A DNA stretch of 14,549 nt from Candidatus Nitrosopolaris nunavutensis (GCA_002501855.1 DAOM01000276.1:1-14549), one strand, 5' to 3'. Positions 6,003 through 13,249 are shown, numbered from the stretch's first letter. The notes: generated by a model not told the origin, from the letters alone. Numbers and translations: made by a program.

Positions 6003-7355
6003 CTACATTAGCATAGTATGCTTAGAAATTCTAATGTCGCCATTCTTATTGACATCAACTATTCCGAGATTATTTCTAATCCATCTGAACCAAGAAACTA
6101 TAGTCTGTGCTCGCCTTCCAAGAGTTGAACCAGTCAGGTGTGAGTTTTTCTTTAACAAGTCTACGATGTGTTGTCTGTTGATGACCTTGCCAGGTTCTAT
6201 TGAAATATCTAAAAAAACTTGGTTAACTATGGGGAACTCAAGAAGCAGTTTGCAAATATACTGGGACTTTCGTTGTGAAGAAAGGCTAAGGTAGGCTTCT
6301 CCTCTATCGGAAAGTTTGTATCTGCCGTTCTGATCTCTTGAAACCAGTCCTAGAATTTCTGACGCATGTCTATAGTAAGAACTCTGGCGGTTAACGAAAC
6401 CAAATGCATGTTTTATTTTGTCTGCAGTATCATATCCTTCGAAAATTCTAAGTGGAAATTCACTAATTTTGTTCACATCATTGGCTTGCGGGATTTCTTT
6501 TTTATTCTCTATTGGTCTAACATTTTGATATTCCTTAACTGACGCTCTTTTTGATATCTTTATTTGGTACTGTTTGCATTGAACTAGTTTAATGGATTCG
6601 AAACTATCATACGGATCGAATTCGTACTCCCAAAATAAATACAACCTTCTCTCTACGGCTTTCTTAAGACAGAAAAAGAAATTCCTTACTATTTTTCCAC
6701 TTTGATATGCCGTTCTAAACGGATAGTAGAGTTGGCGTATTGCAAAGGAGGTAGGAACACCAATTTTTGCTTCAAATAATATAATCTGTCCAGGATTCTC
6801 AAATCCTGCATCTACCTCTATTTGTGCACGATTAACGGTTAGTTGTGACCTGTCCACCTCAAAACTGAAATTTGGTGTTGTTGTCCTACCTCTAAATGTT
6901 TGAATAAGATTTTGTGTTCCGATCACCTTTTCTAGCAATCCGCATGAAGTTGCATACTCGAGGAGAACTCCTTCGCTTTCGGCTTTCAAAAAAGACGCAG
7001 AAATGGGTAATTGAGTAGTATGTGTAATTGGTTTCGTATCAGTTATCGGTTCTAACTTGTGATATCCTTCTCCTTTAACAATAGCATATTCTTTCCTACT
7101 AACTGGTAACAGAAAGAGTTTATTTTCTCTGAAGACTCTTGGCAGATTTTCTATTCTGTCTATCTTGGCCATCAACCTCGCATCTTCATTTGTGATCTGT
7201 TTGATCTGCTTAGCAGTTATGTTATTGATGGGTTTTGAGACATCGATGTGTAGTTGGGTGACAATATCAGACCACTTTTCAATTTTGCGAGAAATTTGTG
7301 GTGATTGGTTCGTTCGATTGTTACCATCCGCAGCAGCCAATAAGCACCATTCCAT
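6003..7355 (-). CDS. Type II restriction endonuclease, PD-(D/E)XK fold
   Basis: This 450-residue protein follows the methylase gene with no base between the TAA and its ATG. The core is residues about 125-230: a helix with Glu129, then QIEVDAGFE (Glu180, Asp182), a strand, and ILFEAKIG (Glu195-x-Lys197), followed by IRQLYYP. This is the D-x(n)-E-x-K metal site of PD-(D/E)XK restriction enzymes. Residues about 320-450 look like one or two winged-helix units (YYRHASEILGLV, RYKLSDRGEAYL, TGSTLGRRAQTIVSWFRWI), likely for DNA recognition or allosteric control. It is longer than the simple GATC-type enzymes. Function: cleaves DNA unmodified by the partner methylase; the target is unknown. The order methylase-then-nuclease and the tight coupling match a restriction-modification operon in which protection is made first. 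Confidence 0.8.
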   Translation of the reverse strand: MEWCLLAAADGNNRTNQSPQISRKIEKWSDIVTQLHIDVSKPINNITAKQIKQITNEDARLMAKIDRIENLPRVFRENKLFLLPVSRKEYAIVKGEGYHKLEPITDTKPITHTTQLPISASFLKAESEGVLLEYATSCGLLEKVIGTQNLIQTFRGRTTTPNFSFEVDRSQLTVNRAQIEVDAGFENPGQIILFEAKIGVPTSFAIRQLYYPFRTAYQSGKIVRNFFFCLKKAVERRLYLFWEYEFDPYDSFESIKLVQCKQYQIKISKRASVKEYQNVRPIENKKEIPQANDVNKISEFPLRIFEGYDTADKIKHAFGFVNRQSSYYRHASEILGLVSRDQNGRYKLSDRGEAYLSLSSQRKSQYICKLLLEFPIVNQVFLDISIEPGKVINRQHIVDLLKKNSHLTGSTLGRRAQTIVSWFRWIRNNLGIVDVNKNGDIRISKHTMLM

Positions 7356-8300
7356 TTATGAAGAGTAGTTCGAAATAAGCAATTCCTTATGGCCTGAACG
7401 TCTTGATGCCTTGCTATTGATAACGCGTGATACGTTTACTTCTTTAATAAAGCCAGAAAAGTCAGAATATAATTTTCTAATGAATGGTGTATCTGAATTG
7501 CTTAAGAGTACTTTGCACTTTCTATCATTTAATTCAACAAAGAGTTTGGCAAGTTGTAACTGATCATTGTTGCCAAATCCATTATCTGAATAACCCGTAA
7601 AGTTGGCTGTCGGACTTGTAGGATGATATGGAGGGTCTAAATATATAAAATCGTCCTCTTCTGCTTTAAGTAATGCGTCCTTATAGTCGCTAACGTTTAT
7701 TGCTGCTCTAGAATATCTGAGTGCATTACCAATATTTCCTAGATTGTTACTGTCACAAATTAGAGGATTTTTGTACCTTCCCATAGGAACGTTAAAAATG
7801 CCATTTCTATTTACTCTATAAAGTCCGTTGTAGCACGTTTTGTTGAGAGCAATGAATCTGGCTGTTTTATCAATATCGGTTACAGGCTTGATTTCATCTC
7901 TTAATTTGTAGTAATATTTAGAAGGATTTCTGTTATATTCTCTTTCATGTCTTTTGAGAAGTTCGATTAATTCCCCTACGTTATTCTTCACAACCTTATA
8001 CGCCGTAATTAATTCCCAGTTTATATCGGAAAGATAGGCAGTAAACCTCATGTTTCTATCAGATATCAAATGAAAGAACATCGCGCCACCTCCAAGAAAT
8101 GGCTCAAAATATCGACTGAATTTAGATGGAATCATTGAATCTAACTTAGATAATATCTGGCTCTTGCCACCAGCCCATTTCACAAATGGATAACAATCGC
8201 GTAAGTCAACTAAGTGTGAGTAACCATGAATCTGGCTATGACTAGGTTTCTCTCCATTTCGTGACTTTATGTTCTCGTCACTGTACACTGTGTTATGCAT
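7356..8300 (-). CDS. Type II DNA adenine methyltransferase, D12/Dam class
   Basis: This 314-residue N6-adenine methylase has motifs in the alpha order: FVKWAGGKSQIL (residues 39-50) and YFEPFLGGGAMFF (64-76) for S-adenosylmethionine binding, DINWEL (92-97), and catalytic DPPY (222-225). Between them lies NKTCYNGLYRVNRNGIFNVP (153-172), the conserved part of the target-recognition region of Dam, M.DpnII and M.MboI, so an A-containing short palindrome such as GATC is a reasonable guess, not shown. About 30 residues precede the core. ATG 8300 is used; a TATA-like element lies about 39 bases upstream. The gene ends directly against the endonuclease start. It protects host DNA from that enzyme. 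All motifs are intact. Confidence 0.93.
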   Translation of the reverse strand: MHNTVYSDENIKSRNGEKPSHSQIHGYSHLVDLRDCYPFVKWAGGKSQILSKLDSMIPSKFSRYFEPFLGGGAMFFHLISDRNMRFTAYLSDINWELITAYKVVKNNVGELIELLKRHEREYNRNPSKYYYKLRDEIKPVTDIDKTARFIALNKTCYNGLYRVNRNGIFNVPMGRYKNPLICDSNNLGNIGNALRYSRAAINVSDYKDALLKAEEDDFIYLDPPYHPTSPTANFTGYSDNGFGNNDQLQLAKLFVELNDRKCKVLLSNSDTPFIRKLYSDFSGFIKEVNVSRVINSKASRRSGHKELLISNYSS

Positions 8301-8335
8301 CCCATGTGGAATAACATAACCTTTGTCCTTCTACC

Positions 8336-8342
8336 CTTATAC
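8336..8342 (-). promoter_or_regulatory. Possible TATA box of the restriction-modification operon
   Basis: GTATAAG on the minus strand is centred about 39 bases before ATG 8300. With normal spacing it would give a leader of about 13 bases. It is the only plausible TATA element close upstream of the methylase gene. Confidence 0.35.
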
Positions 8343-8473
8343 ACTGACTCGATAACCAACTGATTTTCTCATTTTCTGCCACTTCAACGAATCAATAAGA
8401 TCATGTGTAAGACATAATTAATTCTACTACCACTCCACACTCCTACTAGAAAACTTGCTTTACGACGCTGAAT

Positions 8474-8656
8474 CTAAGATGGGTTACGCCAGGGGACTAT
8501 GAACCCAGTTCTTTCCAATTCAAGGTGCTCAGTGCCTAAATGGTCAAACAAGCGCATGCCTTTGCCGAGTAGTACTAGCGCTAATACTCCTGTACAATAT
8601 TCCCCGCAGCCGCAACGCAAAACCATTATGACGTTAATGTCCCACTGGGACACCAT
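8474..8656 (-). CDS. Tentative small zinc-finger-like protein
   Basis: A 60-codon frame from ATG 8656 (or an internal ATG) contains LRCGCGEYC and, 20 residues later, LFDHLGTEH. A Cys-x-Cys pair followed by His-x4-His resembles a degenerate C2H2-type finger, of which other examples occur in this window. The opposite strand carries a longer open frame (8499-8807) of less protein-like composition. There is no clear promoter or ribosome site for either, so the call is weak. Confidence 0.25.
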   Translation of the reverse strand: MVSQWDINVIMVLRCGCGEYCTGVLALVLLGKGMRLFDHLGTEHLELERTGFIVPWRNPS

Positions 8657-9071
8657 TATAAAATTAGATGTAGGCGTTTTACGGGTCTTTATTCCGGAAA
8701 TCAGCCCTAAGTATGTATATCAAGAAACACAAATAATTACACCAGCGTATACCGGTAAAGTCTGCGGGATTAATTCGTGTAGTGGAATGCCTCCCTATAG
8801 GGCATGACAGGGGATTAGATTGTTATTATAGCGACGAGATTATTTGGAGATAAGAAAGGAATCAAAACATATCTAAGAGGAGAATATCCCAATTCATACT
8901 TATAACGTTCAAGAGGGATCAAATTATGGTAGCATGATAAATGGGCTGAAATACATCAGGTAACCAGTATTTTAATGCATGAGCAGCGGAACGCAGCATA
9001 GACAGATCGTGTGCTGAATTCTGACTAGCCAAAGATAATAACTCGTACTACTAAAGAAAAGTCGATAATAG

Positions 9072-9530
9072 ATGCAAAATATTAACGACCAGAAAGAAGA
9101 AGAATCTCCTATGATCAAAAGAGGAGGCTATCAATTGCCTCCCAAAGAAGGGTTTATCCTCACACACTTTCTGACCGTAGCTGATGTGAAACGATCGGCG
9201 GAGTTTTATCTTCGGATTCTTGGAGGGAATGTTGTCCGAGAAGGCGAACCCACCATCATCCAAATTGCTAACAGCTGGTTGATTATAAACGTAGGTGGCG
9301 GCCCAACCGATGATAAGCCAACCGTGACCCTACGCACGCCTCAGTACCCTAATGAGGCCAGCAACTTCATGAATATTCGTGTCGCAGACATTCGATCCTG
9401 TTACGAGGAGTGGCGAAAGAGAGGGGCCGAATTCCTCACCGAGCCAAAGGACCATCGTTTCGAGAGCCGCTGATACATGCGTGACCCTGATGGCTATATC
9501 ATCGAGGTCGGGCAAAGCAAAAACGGTTGA
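9072..9530 (+). pseudogene. VOC/glyoxalase-family protein gene interrupted by an in-frame TGA
   Basis: From ATG 9072 (or ATG 9111, at MIKRGGY) the product is a vicinal-oxygen-chelate domain protein: FILTHFLTVADVKRSAEFY with the first metal-type His, a central strand pair around WLIINVGGGP, and FMNIRVADIRSCYEEWRKRGAEFL. A TGA at 9471-9473 stops it after 133 residues, but the same frame goes on as YMRDPDGYIIEVGQ, the conserved last strand of the fold that carries the metal-ligand Glu, ending at TGA 9528-9530. In related proteins the residue before YxRDPDG is usually Cys, so the stop probably arose from a TGC or TGT codon. Without this strand the metal site is incomplete. The gene is clearly richer in G+C than its neighbours and of bacterial style, suggesting transfer. 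The substrate is unknown. Confidence 0.72.
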
Positions 9531-10013
9531 CGGAAGTGAAGATTCAGAAGAGCCCCCGCAGTCTTAGCAGGCTAGGGTTCTAGTCCTAGCTCTTAGTCTA
9601 GCGTATCTTACGTATTTATTTAATTGTCGTACTCTGTCTATATCATAATCCGTAATATTTTCTCTAGGAAATTCCTAAACATTGTTCATGGAATAGTGAT
9701 AAATTCAAAAAAACTTTTCCTTCTCGTATCTTCCAAAGTTGCCAATAAACAGCAATTGCACTGCTTCGTGTTCCGGCCCTTTGAAATTTCCCCTTCAGGT
9801 TTTGATGGGATACATTAGTTACTATGTATCCGAATGAAGCAAACTATTGGCTTCGGACTGCATTTACCAATTATAAGATTTAATGGAGAAGCAGATCATT
9901 CGAGAGTTGAAATACTTTCTTTGGTTCTGTTGAATCAGCGTATTTGAAGAATGTTGTTGAAATAATGTTGGTCGAATCGTTCGCCTAATAAAAAAAGTGA
10001 CGTTGATGTTTAT
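9531..10013. other. Gene-poor stretch between the VOC gene and pyrE
   Basis: No convincing gene is visible. Plus-strand 9624-9818 (64 codons, Phe/Ile/Lys-rich) and a minus-strand frame covering about 9670-9850 are open but lack family features or good starts. A hairpin, GCTAGG-8-CCTAGC (about 9572-9591), lies just after the VOC gene. A T-run terminator for pyrE is at its right end. Confidence 0.4.
9990..9996 (-). terminator. T-run terminator of pyrE
   Basis: Seven T residues on the minus strand begin 18 bases after the pyrE stop codon. Short T-runs of this kind end archaeal transcripts without needing a hairpin. Confidence 0.45.
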
Positions 10014-10601
10014 TTATACAGAATGAATTTTTGTATCTTGTTGTTTTCTTTTTATGAATTCCTTAAAATCGGAATGTGTAAACAATGCAGAATATTTTAT
10101 GTTATTTTGCTTTAAGAGGTTTGCTGGATCTTCTCTGTCTATTACGCAGACCACACCTGCCACATTAAATCCTTCGACATTTACAGCATCTATAGCTTGC
10201 TTGATGCTCCCTCCCTTAGTCATAACATCATCTAATATTACAACTGGCGTTTCTAGGTTACCTTCAATTTTCTTCTGGGATCCATGTGTTTTAGGTTCCT
10301 TCCTTACAAAAAATCCTTTAACACCCCCAGTATATTTATTGTAACTCCTAATAGTAACTGCAGAAACTATTGATATCGCACCAGCTTCTAAACCGCCTAC
10401 GGACTTTGGACTTGGACTGAATTTTGACAGTTCTTCTAGTAATAGGTCTCCAAGTAAGATTAAGGCTTTTCCATCTAATAAAATACTTTTTAAATCATAA
10501 TAATAGGTGCTTTTCTCACCACTAGATAGTGTATAAGGGCCAAACTTGATACATCTTTCTTCTATAAGAGTCTTCAATCTAAGTCTCTTTTGATTACTCA
10601 A
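10014..10601 (-). CDS. pyrE: Orotate phosphoribosyltransferase
   Basis: This enzyme makes orotidine 5'-phosphate from orotate and PRPP in pyrimidine synthesis, in the cytoplasm. The 195 residues match the family length. Visible motifs are FGPYTLSSGEKSTYYYDLK (residues 20-38, substrate hood), VGGLEAGAISIVSA (68-81), FFVRKEPKTHGSQKKIEG (97-114, with the active-site loop Lys/His residues) and the PRPP-binding VVILDDVMTKGGS (120-132). The start is TTG 10601, the only start after an in-frame TAA, and a good TATA element at 10633-10645 places the transcript start a few bases before it. It stands alone, not in a pyr operon, just beyond the end of the decayed transposase. All key residues are present, so it should be active. 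It is the only clear core-metabolism gene in the window. Confidence 0.92.
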   Translation of the reverse strand: MSNQKRLRLKTLIEERCIKFGPYTLSSGEKSTYYYDLKSILLDGKALILLGDLLLEELSKFSPSPKSVGGLEAGAISIVSAVTIRSYNKYTGGVKGFFVRKEPKTHGSQKKIEGNLETPVVILDDVMTKGGSIKQAIDAVNVEGFNVAGVVCVIDREDPANLLKQNNIKYSALFTHSDFKEFIKRKQQDTKIHSV

Positions 10602-10632
10602 TGTATTGTCGTCTACTTAACCCAATACCTTG

Positions 10633-10645
10633 GTATATATAAAGA
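10633..10645 (-). promoter_or_regulatory. TATA box of pyrE
   Basis: The minus strand reads CTTTATATATACC, centred about 38 bases before the TTG start, so transcription should begin near 10613. It lies between pyrE and the transposase stop at 10652, and the transposon insertion has left it intact. Confidence 0.5.
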
Positions 10646-10651
10646 CTTTTT

Positions 10652-11738
10652 TTATGAAGTTTTGCTAAAATTCTTCAACATTTCCATCCATTTGTTTTTT
10701 CCTTTAATCTCTATTCCTGCTCTCTGTGCTGGGGTTTGTCCTTCTAACGCTTGATGTGGTTTCACAAAGTTATACTGTATCCTTTGCCCTTCAGCAAGCG
10801 GTGAGTTATGTTTCTTACATGCTCTTGCGACTTTAGTTCTTTCTCTTATTGTTCCATTCAATCTTTCAATCCTGTTATTGTCTGCGTGAGGTTTGTTAAT
10901 GCCGCATTTAGGAATATGATCAACATCCTTGAAATTCTGTGATATACCCTCTCGATATGCCCTTAATGCGTCTGTATGGATTTCTCTGGGATTCTGACCA
11001 TTAGCATTTTTTACTGCTTCTTTGAACACTGTTACTTGCACCATTGATATCTCTAGCCTCCGAAACCTTGGAAGCTAACAGGAATCTTGTTTTCCTATCC
11101 ATTACATTCCACAAGAATGCAAGGTTGATTTTCCTTTGTATGTCTGTCCACCATGCATCTTTACAAACAATTCATCTGCATGCCATGTGTCAGATAGTTG
11201 TGGAGTTAGTGAGTTTACATACTGCGAGATTAGGGGAATGTATCTCTTTATCCAATTGTAGATAGTAGTAAAATCAACTTGAATATCAAAGTGGTCATTA
11301 ACGTTGCGTGCTATCTTTCTAAGCGATAGTCCCGAAAAGTAAAGGTCTAGTGTCAACGTAATAGCTTCAGGTGTAAACGTTACCCTCTATAGTAGCGTAT
11401 CTTCAATAAATCGATAGTTGCAATCCTTGCAGAACAAAGTTTGTTTACCTGCTGAAGCACATCTTTTACATGTTATCGTATTTTCAACTAAGACTTTTGG
11501 TTTTGGTTTATCTTGCAAATATGTATTGGCGGCAATCCAGAACTTTACACAATGGATATGCTTGCATGCTTCTATCTCTCTGGTTTCAAAATCAGGACTA
11601 GTACAAACCCAAATAGTATCAAATAGTCTAACTTCATAAACTATGGAGGTGCGTCTGAGAAGGAACAGAGAAACTTCCATCTTCGTTCTCTGTTATGCTT
11701 TTGCCATTGCTTTGAAGTATTTCTGTTCCCCTCTTCAT
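10652..11738 (-). pseudogene. Decayed transposase: SWIM finger, zinc ribbon, HTH and DDE (IS6/IS240-like)
   Basis: Reading from ATG 11738, one protein of about 360 residues can be followed through several breaks. MKRGTEILQSNGKSITENED starts it; a frameshift near 11650 leads to the 11680 frame. There VYEVRLFDTIWVCTSPDF and CKHIHCVKFW form a SWIM-type zinc finger in which the usual second Cys is Ser. Next come a zinc ribbon (CKRC, CKDC) and an in-frame TAG at 11389-11387. The same frame continues with a helix-turn-helix (LSLRKIARNV, TTIYNWIKRY) and the first catalytic Asp (WHADELFVK). Two compensating frameshifts (near 11110 and 11045) enclose FLWNVMDRKTRFLLASK. The last part holds the second Asp (EIHTDALRAY) and the Glu (NRIERLNGTIRER). 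The DDE triad is complete, but the reading frame is broken four times. I could not find clear terminal inverted repeats. Confidence 0.8.
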
Positions 11739-11785
11739 CCGCATGTCCGAATTGTTGGACGGTAACAACCTCAACTTACCACCAC

Positions 11786-11800
11786 GAACATTATATGTTC
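11786..11800. promoter_or_regulatory. Inverted repeat between the transposase and the ArsR-like gene
   Basis: GAACAT-TAT-ATGTTC is a perfect 6-bp inverted repeat with a 3-base centre, of the size expected for a dimeric winged-helix operator. It lies about 90 bases before the ArsR-like gene and about 26 bases before the possible TATA element GTATAAAAG (11826-11834). It could be that regulator's own operator or part of the transposon end. Confidence 0.3.
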
Positions 11801-11889
11801 TATCAGAATATATAATGTACTAGTAGTATAAAAGCCTTGCCTTTATCACAAAAGCTAAGTAGTAGAATAGTTAATATTCCATATAGTAT

Positions 11890-12219
11890 ATGTCAACTCA
11901 AAGAGCAGTGTCATCCATAAAAATCCCTACAGATAATCCGGATATCGAGTTAATTCATGTAGCCGCTCAATCCACTAGGCTTCAAATCCTTAATCTTTTA
12001 ACCTATGAAAAAAAAATGTATCCTACTCAGTTAGAAAAAACTTTGAAAATACAACGTAGGGTTATTTCATTTCATCTTGATGCATTAGAAAAGGCAAAGT
12101 TAGTCAGAAGTGAATTTGGCTTAAGCAAAGATTCTAGACCACAAGCAGTTAAATATTACTCTATTACGCCTAAGGGAAAGGAGATATTTGAAAGGTTATT
12201 AGATATGCTCAAAAAGTGA
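11890..12219 (+). CDS. ArsR-like winged-helix transcriptional regulator
   Basis: This 109-residue cytoplasmic DNA-binding protein has the ArsR/HTH_20 pattern: IHVAAQSTRLQILNLLTYEKKMYPTQLEKTL (first helices), then the recognition helix QRRVISFHLDALEKAKLV, then the beta wing with KYYSITPKGKEIFERLL at the end. It has no Cys, so no thiol metal site of the classic ArsR kind. ATG 11890 is used; a TATA-like GTATAAAAG at 11826-11834 would start the transcript near 11856. It stands alone, transcribed away from the transposase. Related archaeal regulators often act on neighbouring or stress genes; no target can be inferred here. Confidence 0.82.
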   Translation: MSTQRAVSSIKIPTDNPDIELIHVAAQSTRLQILNLLTYEKKMYPTQLEKTLKIQRRVISFHLDALEKAKLVRSEFGLSKDSRPQAVKYYSITPKGKEIFERLLDMLKK

Positions 12220-12284
12220 GTTGACCGTATCTATCCCCATTATCAATTCACCAACACGAAATCAACCCGATTTTAAACACGAAG

Positions 12285-12441
12285 ATGATTCAACAGAACC
12301 CTTTCTTTTGCAAAAAAAGCAGAATATCTCGATTATGATTATTTAGGCGTAAATGACCATATTGTGTTTAGGACCACAAGTTGGCTTGACGCATTAACTA
12401 CATTGTCGGCAATTGCTGCTATTACCAGTAAGATACATTGA
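12285..12441 (+). pseudogene. Small unknown gene frameshifted at a run of seven A
   Basis: ATG 12285 opens a frame (MIQQNPFFCKK) that ends early, but moving the frame by one base at the A7 run near 12311-12317 gives AEYLDYDYLGVNDHIVFRTT and then SWLDALTTLSAIAAITSKIH, up to TGA 12441. With six A residues instead of seven the gene would be intact, coding about 51 residues with a helical, mildly hydrophobic end. The second part looks like real protein; no family is recognised. A homopolymer sequence error is as likely as a true mutation. Confidence 0.35.
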
Positions 12442-12455
12442 ACAAATAGAGATCT

Positions 12456-12704
12456 TCAGTAAAGAAATAGTCCATTCCTTTCGATAGACGGTTGATAGGC
12501 TAAGAAATAGGAAGGCGTATGTTGGTCCGAATCACTCGCAGGGGAATCCCTGTGAGTCCTGTCCTTCTCACTTCTCTTCCATTTGGTTTCTGGTAATCCT
12601 AACATATTACGAAATATATTGACGGCATTAATTAAGTGGGCATGATCTCTTGCTAACGTGGTTTTTCCGACTCCTGGTAGTCCACAGTTAAGAGCCTGGA
12701 TCAA
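12456..12704 (-). pseudogene. Fragment of a P-loop kinase-like NTPase
   Basis: The frame starts at TTG 12704 and shows a perfect Walker A motif, GLPGVGKTTLAR (residues 8-19), followed by AHLINAV and FRNMLGLPE, as in small P-loop kinases (APS-kinase/AAA_33 type), where a nucleotide-binding loop and a DxxR motif should come between. After about residue 42 the frame becomes charged and of no known pattern, and it stops at 82 residues, far short of the 170 or more of such kinases. There is no Walker B. I read it as a truncated remnant with an internal deletion. The downstream half also contains the hairpin at 12534-12557. Confidence 0.45.
12534..12557 (+). other. Ten-pair hairpin with a GAAT loop
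   Basis: ACTCGCAGGG and CCCTGTGAGT pair over ten positions (nine Watson-Crick and one G-U when read as plus-strand RNA) around a four-base loop, followed by a pyrimidine-rich tract. The wobble pair favours the plus strand as the transcribed one; on the minus strand that position is an A-C mismatch. It could be a terminator-like element or part of a small RNA. Confidence 0.35.
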
Positions 12705-12770
12705 TCAATCACGGACAGATTGATGAGTTTGGTGATAACTATTACTTGGGAACGATATCAATCTGTAGAA

Positions 12771-12875
12771 TTATTTCTGATGGTGTTGTCGCTTGTGCTG
12801 ATCAAGTTCTTGTAATGAGGTAAATGATGTACCACATACTTCACATCTATAAGACGGACTGGTAGTAGAAGACAT
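12771..12875 (-). CDS. 34-aa single C2H2 zinc-finger protein
   Basis: ATG 12875 opens 34 codons to TAA 12771-12773. After a Ser/Thr/Pro-rich start the product is one classical finger: YRCEVCGTSF, then LQELDQHKRQH, that is C-x2-C-x12-H-x3-H with the conserved Phe and Leu at their normal places. The match is complete, so this is a real gene despite its size. A TATA element (CTATAAATAAC, 12901-12911) is centred about 30 bases upstream, predicting an almost leaderless mRNA. Such one-finger proteins occur in archaea and are thought to bind nucleic acid or other proteins. It stands alone. Confidence 0.75.
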   Translation of the reverse strand: MSSTTSPSYRCEVCGTSFTSLQELDQHKRQHHQK

Positions 12876-12899
12876 TTCAAATACTCAAATTCTTCCTAT

Positions 12900-12911
12900 G
12901 TTATTTATAGA
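12900..12911 (-). promoter_or_regulatory. TATA box of the C2H2 gene
   Basis: CTATAAATAAC on the minus strand, centred about 30 bases before ATG 12875, is a good archaeal TATA element and independent support for the 34-codon gene. Confidence 0.5.
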
Positions 12912-13142
12912 TTGTACTAACAGGTTCTGTTAATTTACCGGGTCAGGTAGGAGACTTGGAGGGATGGAATATATTTATTTGGAATTACATGGAAAGCGAA
13001 GATCCCTAAAGGTAATACCATATCATATGAATAACTAAAATGCGGTAAAATCCTTGTTTGTAACATCCTCAATTGTAAATAGTCTCAAGATGACACTTCT
13101 AGGAATAGTAGATAGACGGAGGAGCAGCAGGCATACTAAGAA

Positions 13143-13241
13143 ATGATAGGTAAATATCACGACTACAACAACTGCAAAATATGTAATGAAATAAGGGACT
13201 CGCAAGACTCAGAAAAACACCAAAGAAGGTTAAAAATGTAG
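13143..13241 (+). CDS. 32-aa zinc-finger-like miniprotein
   Basis: ATG 13143, directly after an in-frame TAA, opens 32 codons to TAG 13241. The product has His6, a CKIC pair (Cys11, Cys14) and, 11 residues later, His26 followed by a basic QRRLK tail. This is the C2H2 layout with the final His missing. A purine-rich GGAGGAG lies 18 bases upstream, too far for a normal ribosome site. It resembles the nearby 34-aa finger protein in size and style but could be a chance frame. Confidence 0.35.
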   Translation: MIGKYHDYNNCKICNEIRDSQDSEKHQRRLKM

Positions 13242-13249
13242 ACAGAATT

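Larger units (their letters stand above)
8301..9071. other. Long stretch with no confident gene
   Basis: Between the methylase and the VOC gene I find no convincing full-length gene. The most protein-like frame is a 60-codon minus-strand one (see 8474-8656). A 102-codon plus-strand frame at 8499-8807 overlaps it and cannot be excluded. The part at 8480-8700 is less A/T-rich than the rest, and 8808-9071 shows only short frames. It may hold degraded mobile DNA. Confidence 0.4.

Noticed and set aside
9568..9595. tRNA T-arm-like segment (GGGTTCTAGTCC with flanking pairs), suggesting a tRNA 3' end or attachment site
   Set aside because: The loop is eight bases when the stem is fully paired, the purine at position 57 is missing, and no anticodon arm or acceptor match could be built around it.
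9624..9818. 64-codon plus-strand frame rich in Phe, Ile and Lys
   Set aside because: No start signal, no motif, and the opposite strand is equally open there; most likely non-coding.
12967..13041. 24-codon plus-strand ORF after a GGAGG sequence
   Set aside because: The ribosome-like motif touches the ATG, and the product has no recognisable features.
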